Source: Adiantum capillus-veneris (lineage: Eukaryota; Streptophyta; Polypodiopsida; Polypodiales; Pteridaceae). Taken from it: DNA of 64,000 nt. Shown piece by piece: positions 1-10,660 of this stretch. The DNA lies in the NCBI GenBank assembly GCA_014529385.2, contig CM043971.1:57416709-57480708 (forward strand), given 5' to 3'. The notes under the pieces are model-generated. The model saw nothing but the letters and a program-made list of their open reading frames with translations. It was not told where the DNA came from and did not search any database. The position numbers were made by a program, and so were the translations under genes. Within the stretch, counting starts at the first letter, position 1. The number at the start of each line of letters is the position of its first letter.

Positions 1-132
1 CGAAAGGCGTTGGAAGCAATTTTGAAGACAACAAAGGACTTGATAAAGTCGCTTGACGCCCTCGATCCCAAAGCGTATGCATACAAGTTATTGATAGCCC
101 AAACCTCGCAAGAATGGAGAATTAGAAGTTAG
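1..132 (+). CDS. possible 3' end of a gene entering from the left, unknown product
   Basis: Frame 1 is open from the first base to a TAG at 130-132, giving 43 residues with ordinary amino-acid composition (lysine- and leucine-rich start, then an Asp-Pro-Lys-Ala-Tyr segment and a Trp-Arg near the end). No start is visible because the frame runs off the window. I do not recognise the family. An open stretch of this length can occur by chance. It could be the last exon of a host gene or a piece of a transposon, and nothing downstream helps to decide. Confidence 0.25.
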   Translation, partial: RKALEAILKTTKDLIKSLDALDPKAYAYKLLIAQTSQEWRIRS

Positions 133-689
133 CACATGTCCTATATTTATATACATTAGACATGAGTTAAGAATATCATGATCAATGCACTCCTTGTTCG
201 CATACATGTGTCCCCCCAAAAAAGAATAAACCATACGTAAGTAGGGCGGTGGCACCGTCCTCACTTAGTTATTATAAACCATAAAGAACGTGCCCTTCCT
301 CCGTATATTTGTAATCACCTTCCACGACATGCTTTTCCTCCAATTATGGAGGATCACTTTTTATATTTTGCACTTACAACACATAAGAAGAAATCTATTA
401 CCTATCTCATCTCGAATTTGTATTCCTTTGTCGATGAGGGGCTTTGATAGATCACTTCATTTGGAAAGGAATTCCTCAAGCTGCATCTGTTGAAAACCGT
501 AAATCTTTCTCCCCACGTTCTTCCCCTCTTATTGCTTTTTCTTGTTGGACAAATCATGTAATCAATGTGCTTCAAGAGATGACATTTTGGACAATAAACT
601 AATCATGAACTTTTCTTACTTTCAAAAAAACACCACACGTACCAAAGGAAAAACAAGAAAGACATGTTTCTATAAAAGCCACATACTAG
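133..689. other. AT-rich stretch, no gene seen
   Basis: No open frame with protein-like composition and no terminal repeat is visible here. The short frames present are low in complexity and overlap stops in neighbouring frames. Confidence 0.5.
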
Positions 690-1215
690 CAATTCCAATC
701 TGTCTTTGTTGAAAACAATTCAGAGCTTCTTTGACAAAATCAAGTTGGGTATATCATGCAATCAATCGCCTCAGTTGAAAACAATTCAGAGCTTCTTTGA
801 CAAAATCAAGCTGGGTATATCATGCAACCAATAGCCTCTGTTGAAAACAATCCAGAGCTTCTTTTTCATGGTCATGCTGGGCATATTATGTAGCCAGCAC
901 ATTGAAGGGCCGACATTCCATACAAGAAGCCCATGCAAAACTTTTTGTGCTCTCATGGGGGTCCCTCATGAGCATGCCAAGCATGACATGTTTCCATGAC
1001 AAACCTTGACTAGCAATTGATCGTGAATTTTCTCAGCCAGTTAGCCATGTTAATGTCTTCCATACTACCACAGGCTTTGAAAGCGCAAGTGAACTTTGTC
1101 AGGCTTATTAAGATCATGAATTCTCTTAGCCACGGCAATGTTTTCCACTCTGCCACAGGCCTTGAAGGCACAAGTGATTGCATCTGGTACGTGTCTCTTA
1201 GCCATGGCTCCACCT
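690..1215 (-). pseudogene. pentatricopeptide-repeat (PPR) gene fragment, decayed
   Basis: Read on the minus strand, two adjacent segments (about 1170-1130 and 1100-1050) both encode versions of CAFKACG followed by a helix such as SMEDINMA, which is the ...LKACG... pattern of plant PPR motifs. Further along (about 890-840) the strand encodes YAQHDHEKEALDCFQQ, the classic second half of a PPR motif, and this unit is then repeated twice more. PPR proteins normally bind organelle RNA one base per motif. Here stops and frameshifts break every few motifs, so no protein is made. The two CAFKACG segments look like a local duplication. Identification rests on motif pattern only, but several independent motifs in one orientation make it fairly secure. 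Confidence 0.6.
708..897. repeat. 66-bp tandem repeat, about 2.8 copies
   Basis: Units start at 708, 774 and 840 (each with GTTGAAAACAAT), exactly 66 bp apart. The third unit is more diverged and incomplete. On the minus strand each unit corresponds to 22 codons of PPR-like sequence (pattern Y-T/A-Q-x-D...KEALxCFQ), so the repeat is an in-frame amplification of part of a PPR motif. Confidence 0.85.
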
Positions 1216-1319
1216 CATTGCTTCATGCTCTTGGTTGGCTAGTGCTCATGAAGCCTTCTCTTGTCTCATTGCTCCTAGTGGCTCCGACTTGCTATTCATG
1301 ACCTTTAACTCTAGGTAAT

Positions 1320-1925
1320 TATGTCTATGTTCCGAAAGCAACAGAGATTAAAATCTCTCGACTCTCTCTTTCCTTTCTCTTTGGTGGTTATCATCTTGGT
1401 CTCTCCTGCTCTAGTCGTCATCACTGCCAGCATATCCATTGTGTCTATCCTTGCAATCATCATGGTCTCTGTAAGTCTTTCGACCACCGTCCCTGTGGCT
1501 ACGATCTTTTCTAGATTTATCCTCTGTCATGGTCTTTGTCTTTCATACCTAGATCATGTCTACTGCAATCTCCATCATCCGACTCTTTCTTCTCTCTCTC
1601 TTCAATGGTTATCACTTCAATTTCTCCTGTTGTGGTCTATATTGAACCTGGCTGTCATAATTTCTTCATCTTTCAATATACCTTCTCTCGTGTCGATCAT
1701 GTCTACCGCTATCTCCATCATCATGTCGATCATGTCTACTGCGATCTCCATCATCATCTCTTCTGCAACTTCTACCATTGTGTCTATTGTCACGTTGACT
1801 TGACTTATCAAGCCTACCATCACCACTGCTTTTGTGTTGTTCCTCTTCTTTTCGCTTAGCCTCATGCTTAAACTCCTTTTGCAGATCTTTAACTTGTTGA
1901 TTCTCTCTTTGTCATCTTGGTCCAT
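1320..1925 (-). pseudogene. decayed Arg/Asp/His/Ser-rich coding region
   Basis: On the minus strand a frame beginning near 1915 reads as a Lys/Glu/Gln-rich helix and then as arginine-aspartate repeats such as DDGDRSRHDRH and DDGDSGRHDRH. It meets a TGA near 1668, where an Arg (CGA) codon would fit. After more stops, similar text resumes (KDRSHRDGGRKTYRDHDD, about 1510-1455). Such RS/RD-rich tails are typical of plant nuclear RNA-processing proteins, but no RNA-binding or catalytic domain is visible, so no family can be named. The plus strand of the same stretch gives an artificial hydrophobic Ile/Ser-rich frame. I read this as an old, possibly processed, pseudogene. Confidence 0.4.
1547..1755. 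repeat. 33-bp repeat units (three copies)
   Basis: Two head-to-tail 33-bp units lie at 1690-1722 and 1723-1755, and a related unit at 1547-1579. On the minus strand each is 11 codons of the RD-rich repeat described for the surrounding pseudogene. Confidence 0.75.
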
Positions 1926-2259
1926 GCATCATCAACCGGGAGGGGCATTAATGCTGCTCATGGCAACAGTCATAGAAGGAGAGTGTGCACGGCAAATCCT
2001 GCAATCAACCTGCTCCTGTGTACCTTCTTCTTACACTCCTGAATGCTATGAACACCTCCAACGTGGCATTAGTGAGGTCCATCGCTTTCAATTCACGATT
2101 GTTCTCTTCCTTGCCATGTTTGACTTGTAGGGCTGATAATGCTTCTCTCGTAAATTAGGGTATTCGTCTGGTTGATGATGCTTCTCTTGTAAACCATGCT
2201 TTTCTATTAACTACTCTCTCTGCCTGAGACACGCACACATATGGATCCCGTTTTAGCTT

Positions 2260-2990
2260 GCTACAGTGTCAAGAAATCACCAGCATGCCAGAACCGCGCC
2301 TGACTGTACTTGTCTGCCGGGTGCCCAGAGAGGTCGTTGCCTCCTCTACTTCCGCCCAATATGCCCAGGCGAGATCCCTGTCTAATAGAGCACCTCGTAT
2401 TACGTGACCGTACACACAACAGGTCTTCCCTCTGGTGTAGCATGGTTGTTCTCCCTTAATTTCAAGCATCAAGAGATCATTAGACCGGTGCCCGCCCGGT
2501 GCCCATAGAGGTCATTGCCTCCTCTTCTTTCACCCAAGATGCGTTTGCGAGCTCCATGCCAGCGCTTCCAGCTGCTTGCCCATACTCATAGGAGGACCTT
2601 CCCTCTGGTGTAGCATGGTCATTCTCTCTAAATTTCAGGGAACTTCACACATACTACCACACCGTGCACTGTCCATCACTCCTGATCTTGTTCTGCCTGA
2701 TTATGAACAGAGTCAGTCCCCTATGTCATCATCGTCACCATCTGGGCCCCTGTTGGATGAGGTCATGAGCAGAGAATTGCTGCTCTACGTATCTGATGAA
2801 TCCCTCTGTGTGGTATTTATCCGTACCCATAGGAGGACCTTCCCTGTGGTGTAGCACGGTCATTCTCTCTAAATTTCAGGGTTTCACCTTCCACGAATAC
2901 TACCACGCTGTGCACTGTCCATGGCTGATGGACCAATGATCTTGGTTTGCCTGATTATGAGCAGAGTCCCTTATGTCATTATCGTCACCA
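2260..2990. repeat. degenerate long-period tandem repeat
   Basis: The phrase AGGAGGACCTTCCCT followed by a GTGTAGCA-GGTCATTCTCTCTAAATTTCAGGG block occurs at about 2590 and again at about 2831 (period about 241 bp). A more diverged copy of the block lies near 2422. A second phrase, GGTGCCC-AGAGAGGTC-TTGCCTCCTCT, occurs near 2318 and 2498. These are old duplications with no preserved coding sequence. Confidence 0.65.
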
Positions 2991-4244
2991 TCTGAAATCA
3001 CTGCTCTGCACATCTGATGAATAGGTCTACCTGCTCCTCGTGGACCCCATTTCCCCTTGCATAGACTAACTTGCTATATGACGAAGCTTCCAGAACAATG
3101 CCGAAGGTCTGTGGTGCCCCATAAGCCGAGCAACAGCAGGTTACTGAGGATGAAGAAACGCAGTGAAGCTGGTTGCATGCATTAAACAAAACAGCAAAAG
3201 TGAATTGTGGAGGGAAGGTTCCCTCGTCTTGCATCGCCAGAAAGAGTCCAGTAGCTCCTGCTCAGCTCCAACGAAAACTGCTCCTGCTTGGGTCTTCAAA
3301 CAATCTTGAAACAGGGGCGTCCGTCATCGCAGTCACATTGAAGCAGAGGACAAGCTCGAGAAAAAAGTACTGCGGGCACGAGAAGAGCTTGGGCGGGGGA
3401 GGGACGGCTTGGGAGGGTCGCCCACAGTGAAGGTGATCCTGGACACGACGTGGCTGCCATGTCGACAGACCATAGCCATGGTCATCCGCCCTATGTGACT
3501 GTGTTTTCCTTAGGCGTCAAAGTAGCGGCGCCTTGTCCACCCTTGTCTGATAGGGGTCTAAAATATCATGGTAAACAGGGAAACGGCAATGCCGAAAGCA
3601 GAATCCCCCGGTATTCAGTGTGATCGAGCCTATGCTCGTGCAGCCCATGCCACTTCAAACTACAGACTTGCCACAACTGAGAGGGCCAGTGTCCGTAAAG
3701 AAGCTCCTCCCTTGAGTCTTATGAAATTAAGCAAGAGCCTTTCCTGGCCCGCGCTAGTCGGATATAAGTTCCAACTACTATATTCAAAAAGTCGATTCAG
3801 AAGCTCGTCAATGTCTTATCATGACGATCACATTTCTAATCGCATCAATGGAGGAGCAAGTACATCCTGTTGGATGCTTCCATGCATAGTTGTTGGCAGC
3901 AGACCCGTGGCCAGAGCTGTTGTTCTGTTGTTTCTCTTTCTCGTGTGGTGTGCTTCCTTTTACATTGCTACGTATAATCGTCTTCTGGCGGTGCTCTTGC
4001 TTGTGTTCCTGTCTGCTGGTGCTTCTTGTAGTTTTAGTCACGCTATAAACAGGCATGTTTTTATTAGCTTGCATTGAAAAGCAGTTGTGCTGAAAAGCAT
4101 GTCCTTCTGCCTGCTAAAGTTTTAAATTTAAAAGAAACTCAATAGACCAGGCGACGTGAAGCACAATTGTTTCGACTTTCACTCGTTTTCACCTAGATAA
4201 TCGTAAAGACAACACCAAGGACACCTCAACAAAATGGAGTTTCA
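2991..4244. other. no recognisable gene; one unassigned open frame
   Basis: The longest open frame is 3568-4077 on the plus strand (169 codons), with a hydrophobic stretch near residues 112-150 that could be mistaken for membrane segments. It has no recognisable motif, no clear promoter, and its antisense frame is also open over part of its length, so I do not call it a gene. The rest of the interval shows nothing I can name. Confidence 0.3.
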
Positions 4245-4250
4245 GAAAAG

Positions 4251-4712
4251 ATGAACAATACAATCATGGACCGTGCAGGAAGTATGAGGCTACATGCAGG
4301 TTTACACCTTGAGCTATGGGGAGAAGCCTCAACAGTGTTGGATGAAGGAATTCCAGAAGATCCATGGACGGGTAAGAAGGTGAACTATACACTTCTCAAA
4401 GTATTTGGATTTGAGACCTTCATGCATATAGAAAAAAGTCTAAGATGCAAAGTCCAAGTAATGTTTTTCATTGATTATGGAGAAGTGGACTTTGGGTATT
4501 GCTTATGGGATCTTGAAGATGGTAAAACCTTTAGGAGTAGAGATGATATTTTCAATGAACATAATGTGTATAAAGATTACTTGGAAAGAAAACAAACAAA
4601 GAATGCAAGTGACAAGTACATGGAACTTGTTGATAATAAAGAATCAAAAAGTGCAAGTAGTGACAACTTGCAACAATGCAAACAAGATAAGAAACCTCAA
4701 CCTATACCCTGA
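4251..4712 (+). pseudogene. Copia integrase, C-terminal part
   Basis: The 153-codon frame begins with a match to the Copia integrase signature (MNNTIMDRAGSMRLHAGL). A short deletion in the ...LWGEA... region follows. Next come DPWTGKKVNYTLLKVFG and a block ending FGYCLWDLEDGKTFRSRD, which in intact Copia polyproteins lies between the integrase core and the linker to reverse transcriptase. The catalytic integrase core upstream is missing. The codons after KRKQTKN are a hydrophilic linker of no recognised function. The first residues fall at the truncation point, so the apparent start codon is incidental. Confidence 0.75.
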
Positions 4713-4889
4713 AGATATACAAGAATTAGTAGACCTCCAGAGAGAGATTCATTCCTTCCTTCAACCATCTCTTAGTCACAGGTTCTAGAGAGCCAGATTC
4801 ATATGAAGAAGCCATGCAACATAAATCCAAAGAGGAGTGGACGAAGAGCATGTATAGAGAGATGGACTCATTGCAACAAAATCAAACCT

Positions 4890-6310
4890 AAGAATCGGTA
4901 AAATTGCCTAAAGGTAAATATGCATTACAAAATAAATGGATGTACAAGTTGAAGAAGACAAAAAAACAAGATACAAGCTTAGGTTTGTGAGGGGGTTTTC
5001 TCAAAAGAAAGGTGTTGATTTCAATGAAATATAGACTACAATTGGATGCACAACATTCCCTCATGGCAACTTGGAGGAGGAGATTTCATTCTTTAAGCAA
5101 AGGGGTATGAAGAAAAGGGTAAGGAGAAAATGGTGTGCACGTTGAGAAAGAACTTGTATGGTTTAAAGCAAGTATCAAGACAACAGTATCTAAAACATTC
5201 CATTGATGAATTCTAGATCATGGAGTCAAATGATGCAACTCAGATCATTGTGTATACATGAAGAAATTGGGGATGAAATTCCAATGTTTTATGTTGATGA
5301 CATGCTAATTACAAGTGCTAACATAAAGGATATAAGAGAACTAAAAAGAGAGTTGTTTAAATCTTCTTTAATGAAAGATTTAGATGCTGTAAAATAGATA
5401 CTTAGTATGAAACTATCAAGGGAAAGGCTGAAGAAGACACTAACACTATCTCAAGAGGATTATGTCAAGAAGGTATTTGAAAGGCTTGCAATACAAAATG
5501 TGAAACCGGTTTCTACACTTTTGGCTAGTCACTTTAAACTATGTGTCCAAAGACACAAGAGGAAATAGTTTATATATCTAAAGTTCCATATGCTACAACA
5601 TTAGGTTCTCTGATATCCAAAACTAGTTTCTACACCTTCGGCTACTCACTTTAAACTAAACAAAGATATGTGTCCAAAGACACAAGAGGAAATAGTTTAT
5701 ATGTCTAAAGTTCTATATGCTACAACAATGGATTTTCTAATGTATTATATGGTTTGGACAAGGCCAGATATTGCATATGAAATGGGAGTTTTAATTAGCT
5801 TCATGGAGAATCCAAGTAAAGAACAAAGGTGAGCTATGAAATGGATGCTTAGGTATCTAAAAGGACAGCCATAAATGCTTCATGTTTTGTAGACACTAAC
5901 ATTTGTTTGCAACGATATGTTGATGTAGATCGTAGAAGCACTACATGCTATATCTTCACCATTGGAGATAGAACAATAAGTTGGGCTTCAAAGTTACAGA
6001 AAGTGGTTTCCGTATCTACCATGGAAGCATAATATGCAGCTCTTATAGAGGCTAGAAAGAAAATTTTGTTCCTTCATAATTTTTTGAAAGAGCTTGGATA
6101 TAAGCAAGACAATTTGTATTGTATAATGACAGCTAGAGTGCCATTCACCTTGCAAAAAATCCAGTCTTTCACTCAAGAACAAAGCATATAGAAGTGAAGT
6201 ATCACTTCATAGGTACTCTAAATCGAAAGATGAACAACTAAAGCTTAGGAAAGCGCACACAAGCTAGAATCCTAAAGACATGTTGACAAAATTCGTTAAC
6301 AATAAGCAGA
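4890..6310 (+). pseudogene. Copia reverse transcriptase and RNase H, broken
   Basis: Fragments in several frames match Copia reverse transcriptase in the right order: an ALQNKWMYKLK segment (about 4920), LRKNLYGLKQ (about 5140) and YVDDMLI (about 5289), whose two Asp residues are the catalytic metal ligands. RNase H follows: RYVDVDRRSTTCYIF (about 5908), SWASKLQKVVSVSTMEA (about 5982) and a match to the C-terminal RTKHIEVKYHFI motif (about 6177). Stops and frameshifts lie between almost every block, so the enzyme cannot be made. The catalytic YVDD itself is intact. Confidence 0.8.
5505..5735. repeat. internal tandem duplication in the Copia remnant
   Basis: The text from TTTCTACAC through TCACTTTAAACTA, TGTGTCCAAAGACACAAG and ATGCTACAACA occurs twice (about 5505-5620 and 5622-5735). 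The copies differ by a few substitutions and a short indel. This post-insertion duplication further disrupts the region between reverse transcriptase and RNase H. Confidence 0.85.
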
Positions 6311-6401
6311 AGTTTAATTAGCTTTTACTCAACTTCAATTGGTATTCAAGGATAAGAAACCAAAATGGAAAGTAGCCAAAGGTTTGTTAGAGATCAATCT
6401 C

Positions 6402-7080
6402 TAAGTGGGAGATTGTTAAGTATAGAGCTTGATTTACTTCTTAACAACAGAGTAGACCGCAACTACATAGAAACTATGGCAAAAACTTGAGAAAAAATTG
6501 ATAGATTTTTCCCTGTAGTTTGAGCAAATATTTAAAAATCTCATCGAAACCGACATGCACAAAACCTATGAAGCCAACTAGGCTATGTGCATAAACAAAG
6601 ATCAAATTTCTTGTCCACAATTTTTCATACATCACGTCGAACTAACTGAAAAGCTCTCCAAACAGGATGAAAAGAAGAAAGATAAATTGCTAAGTTGAAC
6701 AAAGTGCATAAACTTGTCAGAGACAAAACTGTCACAAATCACAAATTCACATATAGGCATACAAAAACCGTCTCAAATCACAAATTCACATATAGGCATA
6801 CAGAAACCGTCAAAACTATGGCAACAAAGCTCACTGCCGCACGAGTGGCTCTCTGAACAACTCCACCTATCTCTAACCTATTTACTTGTGAGTTTGTGTC
6901 ACTTGTGAGCTATAACTAGCTCAATCTGTATACGTATATACGTAGATAATTGAGAGCACTAAACCAAGTGCTACAACCTCTTTGAAATCCCACACAATCT
7001 TAATGTGTACAAAATTGCATTCGAATGTGTATCAATTCGAAACCTGCATCCCAAGTTGGCACTTTCTTACACAAATGCAA
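6402..7080 (+). repeat. polypurine tract and 3' LTR of the Copia remnant
   Basis: AAGTGGGAGA (6403-6412) is the typical Copia polypurine tract, and the LTR begins TGTTAAG at 6414. The LTR contains a 39-bp direct repeat (6731-6769 and 6770-6808). No paired 5' LTR is present to fix the end, and no target duplication could be checked. Confidence 0.65.
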
Positions 7081-7646
7081 GGTAAATCATCTATAAAATA
7101 ACATCACATTGTGACATATGTATCCAAATACGCGAACTTCATAATGGTATGCAATGCAAGAGTCCGATTGTCAAAGCATCTATGAGTAAAAATTATTGCA
7201 AATTAATTTTAGTATTATTAAATTCAAAATTATGAAATTATGATATAGTCGATGTGTCCAGAATGTGGAGAAAAAACGCAGGGATAAACTCTTAAATCAT
7301 ATAGATCCGAGTCCGAGTGTGAGAGATATGTCAAAAATAGCGTTTTGCGACTTGAAAGTACAAAATAAATTTGATGTTGCATCTACTCTAATGTTGAAGA
7401 TAATTTTAGAAAATAAACATTTCCTTCATGTTCAGAACATGCCAAAACCCTAGCTCGGACTTCTGGATCATATCCATCCAACTTTGTGGGACAAAGATAG
7501 GCCAAAAGTAGTGTTTTGGAGCCCATAAATGGCAAAAATGAGTTGCAAAAAACCCACTTTTTGGCTTTTCCTCTACTTTCCGTGACGCAATGTCAAGGCT
7601 ACCATTGCCACTTTCACTATGGTCTCATACTAGTTGAAGAGCACGC
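7081..7646. other. no gene seen
   Basis: This AT-rich DNA lies between the Copia remnant and the next element. Two open frames of 62-64 codons have no recognisable content. Confidence 0.4.
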
Positions 7647-8280
7647 TGTCATGCAGCTCCGCTGCCATGAAGAGAAAAAGAGCAGAGAAATGCAAGCTAA
7701 GCTTCTTTGAAGCCTACACATTTAGTGAGCAGTGATCAGGGCTTGATAACAGGCCAAGCTTAATGATTAATGTATGCCAGACGCGACTTAAAAGGGCCAA
7801 TAGATGCCTCAATGATGCCAAAAATGAGTATACTTGCAGTGACCACAGATGAGAGATTATGATCTAGAACTGTAGAGCTTAAAGTGCTCTATCGGCCTGT
7901 CTTTACAGCTCGTCGATTGGAGCTACAGTGAAGAAGTTATGGCAGTTTAAAGTTCAAGTCGATTGCAGATCCGTACCGGATTGGGCAACTGCAGTTGAGG
8001 TGACAGAGATGAAATGAATGCACGGGCATGAAGTGCTCACTTTGTGGAGCACGTCGGTCTTTTCAGATCAGTGATCGGAGTCCCGGTCGGCAAGATATTG
8101 GCCGTTAAAGATTCCCCGTGGGCCGGTTCCGTACCAATCTGGTCGGCTGGTACTGAGTGCCATCTAGGAAATTTTGAGCTTCAGTCAAGTTTTGGGAACT
8201 GGAATCTTGTTCCGTACTTCATCTCTTGCAGTGCACTGTTAATTGGTGCTTCAATTAAATTGTATTTCATGACCAGTTAA

Positions 8281-8560
8281 TGAAGATACGATTCATGTGC
8301 TCAGTACCTTGGATGATAAATATGCTAAGTGGATTGAGCTCGAGAAGCATTAAAATGTCATGCTTAGCAATGCCATGCATTCGAAAAGTGGTGCCATTAC
8401 GAAATCACTTGATGAGCTCATAGTCCGAAATGTCGTCTCATGGGGTGTATTGATTGTGGGGTAAGCCTAGCTAGACAGGGCTGCTGGAGAAACATGTGCT
8501 TGGCAATGCTTTGGTAAATTTATATGCCAAATGTGATGCCCTTTAAAAAGGCCGCCCGGC
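8281..8560 (+). pseudogene. PPR gene relic inside the 5' LTR
   Basis: Broken plus-strand text resembles consecutive PPR motifs. One block reads LDELIVRNVVSWGVLIVG (about 8410-8463), where plant PPR proteins typically have a Leu-Pro-x-Arg-Asn/Asp-Val-Val-Ser-Trp-Asn-Ala-hydrophobic-Ile-x-Gly stretch. The next block reads VLGNALVNLYAKC (about 8498-8536). A stop separates the two. Its position inside an LTR means it was copied each time the element moved. It has no coding role now. Confidence 0.6.
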
Positions 8561-8998
8561 CATTGCCTAAAGAGGGGTGGCCACCCAATTAAGGGAAAAA
8601 AGTCTGAAGCCAAGCAAAGGAAAAAGGTGCCGATGGCGTGCAAGCTGCGAGCAGGCAGCGCGTGGGAGAGAAATCCGCTCGCTGCGAGCGCAGTGATCCT
8701 CGGATCATGATGGCAATGAAGCGAATGTTGGTGAGCAGCTCAGGGCGAGCAGTTTTGGTGTTGCCTCTGTTGGCGCTGTCAAATCTGCAGCTGCCACATC
8801 ATAGACCCGGTTCGTGTGCCACGTCAGTAGCGGTGGCGCTATTGAAGGGAGAGGGCACGCTAACAATAGGAGGGGACGCTTTTGCATGCGGGGGATAGCA
8901 AGGAATCAAGGAAGGGAAACGAAGGGAGTCGAGGGAGGAAGAAGGGCTCCGGAAGCAAAGCTTGGAACGAAGGGAGAGAAGGGAGGAACCTCAAGCAT

Positions 8999-9000
<2 letters not shown>

Positions 9001-9055
<55 letters not shown>
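9001..9055. repeat. (CT)n microsatellite
   Basis: About 27 uninterrupted CT units in the 5' LTR. The corresponding part of the 3' LTR (13910-13965) holds only short, interrupted CT runs. Confidence 0.95.
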
Positions 9056-9059
<4 letters not shown>

Positions 9060-9874
9060 CATCGGGCTTTTGCATGAGAAGAAGCCAAGCAAAGAGGCAA
9101 AAAGGGAGTCGAAGGGCAAGAAGACTCGGAGCAAGCAAAGCTTGTTCTCGCTCTCTGTCGCTCTCATCCTCGGCATGAACAAGGCAAAGCTCCCTCTCCC
9201 TCGCTCTCATCCTCGAAGCTAGCTAAGTGGAGAGCAAGCTCAAGGCTTGAAGCACTTGCTAAGGCAAAGGATGCTTGGCAAGAGTAGGTAAGGCAGATCT
9301 CGGCAAGGGAAAGGATGCTTGGCAAGAGCAGATAAGCAAATTCTGGCAAGATAAGGTACTCAAGAAAAAGAGAGTCGGAGCACCAAAGGCGATCAGAGCA
9401 AGTGGATTAGAGGAGACGTAAAAATTCATAAACGGCAGATAAGTAAGTGCAAGTGCACAAAGCAGGATAATTAATAACTACTGAAGCTTGATGATTGAGG
9501 TAGTGAGCAGAATTGAAGACTGCAGAATCCACGGGGCATTTAAGCAGATGAAGCAACATGAGGAAAATTTCCATAACCGTCATCACCTAGAAACTGATTT
9601 AACATTTTGTTAAGTCCGGTGTCGTTAACGGCCCGGTTAATCTTGTAAACAAAAGCTTAAACTCCTAGTTAGCAGTTGATCCAAGTGACGGTGCTGTTAA
9701 CAGCCCGCCTTGGCTAAAGACCAAGTTGTACTCAAGGTAATATTCAATTGATTGATGATTGCGGTGATTGCCAAAGCTGTCAGTGTTTCTTGTTCTCTCT
9801 CTTTCACACCTCTCACATCCAGAGGCCCGGTGCCTACCTGGCTCACGTAGCGAACACATATCCCCCGACATCTT

Positions 9875-9892
9875 TGGTGAACCCGACGTGAA
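9875..9892 (+). promoter_or_regulatory. primer binding site, tRNA-Trp type
   Basis: TGGTGAACCCGACGTGAA lies 4 bp after the LTR end. As I recall the plant nuclear tRNA-Trp sequence, its 3' end (...TTCACGTCGGGTTCA plus CCA) is complementary over all 18 bases, so minus-strand DNA synthesis would be primed by tRNA-Trp. Confidence 0.75.
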
Positions 9893-9915
9893 ACGAGCCA
9901 GGGTGGGAGGTAAAG

Positions 9916-10542
9916 ATGGAGAATTTAGAGCAGATGATGAAGATGATTGCCGAGTTAAGTGAAAACGGTTTTGATGATAAGTCAACAGTTCCAGATTTTT
10001 CAAAGATGCTTCAATTGGTTCAAGGATCTCTGCTGGAAATAGAGACCGTAAAGAAGAAAAATCAAATGGATGAAGCTTTGGATGCAGCTCTAGATGCAGT
10101 ATATGACGAGAGACGACTTTTTGATGGATACGATCCAGAGGGATACCTAGAGTGCTATGAGCTGGAGACCAAGGTAAGAGGGATACCAGAAGAATTGATG
10201 ATCAAATCTTTTGAGCAGTTAGTGAGTTCATATGTGAAGGAGCAGATTCAAGAAGTTACCAAAGCTTGCAACGATGACTGGGAGTATTTCAAAGAAGCTA
10301 TTGTGCAAGTACGTTATGAGCAGTATGAAAGCTATCAAGAACAGAGTACAAGTCTATCGGAGCTACATAGATATCCGACGACAAGTACGATCAAAGTTAG
10401 AAGCTGGATCGATGAGTGTATTGTGCAGGATGCTACTTTTTTGCAGGCTAATGATGAAGACATAATTGAAGCTGTGTATGCAAAGTTGGGTTTTGCAGAT
10501 GTTGTGCATAAAGTAAAAGTCTTTGAGGGTGAGGCTTTATAG
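9916..10542 (+). CDS. gag-like capsid protein of the non-autonomous element
   Basis: The gene has 208 codons, starting at the first ATG 24 bp after the primer site. After an acidic amphipathic N-terminus, residues 68-135 read FDGYDPEGYLECYELE ... KSFEQLVSSYVKEQI ... DDWEYFKEA. This is the pattern of Ty3-type gag capsid domains in land plants (an F-D-G start, a helix with C-Y-E, then a D-W-x-x-F-K motif). The expected role is assembly of the virus-like particle that packages the element's RNA. The frame ends at TAG 10540-10542 but stays open for about 170 bp beyond it, so the original protein may have been longer. No zinc knuckle follows. It is intact over its length despite the age of the LTRs. 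Confidence 0.65.
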   Translation: MENLEQMMKMIAELSENGFDDKSTVPDFSKMLQLVQGSLLEIETVKKKNQMDEALDAALDAVYDERRLFDGYDPEGYLECYELETKVRGIPEELMIKSFEQLVSSYVKEQIQEVTKACNDDWEYFKEAIVQVRYEQYESYQEQSTSLSELHRYPTTSTIKVRSWIDECIVQDATFLQANDEDIIEAVYAKLGFADVVHKVKVFEGEAL

Positions 10543-10660
10543 CTTCAAGATAGAGAAGGTGAATTTTGCAAAGAACATATGCTTATAGTACAAGAGGAAA
10601 AGAAATCAGGGGATCAAAACAGTGAAGTGGCTAAAGCTCAAGAAGAAATTTTACAGGTCC

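Larger units (their letters stand above)
4245..7080 (+). mobile_element. 5'-truncated, degenerate Ty1/Copia LTR retrotransposon
   Basis: The order is integrase C-terminal part, reverse transcriptase, RNase H, polypurine tract, then the start of a 3' LTR, which is the Copia order. No 5' LTR, primer site, gag or protease is visible upstream of 4245, so the left end has been lost. The 3' LTR starts at 6414, but its end is uncertain, so 7080 is approximate. Many stops show that it is dead. Confidence 0.8.
7647..9870 (+). repeat. 5' LTR (2224 bp)
   Basis: It starts TGTCATGCAG and ends CCCCCGACA. It shares with the 3' LTR the blocks CTGTAGAGCTTAAAGTGCTC / CTGTAGCGTTTGAAGTGCTC (near 7870 and 12655), TCAGATCAGTGATCGGAGT (near 8062 and 12849) and the last 250 bp. 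It contains a PPR-like coding relic (8281-8560) and a pure CT run at 9001-9055. Confidence 0.88.

Noticed and set aside
1321-1803. 160-codon hydrophobic frame resembling a membrane protein
   Set aside because: It is the antisense of an RD-rich repeat; the Ile/Ser pattern is produced by the 33-bp units.
3568-4077. 169-codon frame with hydrophobic stretches
   Set aside because: No motif, no homologue recognised, antisense also open; left as unassigned.
8814-9210. Several overlapping frames of 60-116 codons on both strands
   Set aside because: They translate the CT microsatellite into Ser-Leu or Arg-Glu runs; no real gene content.
9875-9892. Primer sites as tRNA gene fragments
   Set aside because: The matches end after 12-18 bases and sit directly after LTR ends, as primer sites do; no cloverleaf follows.
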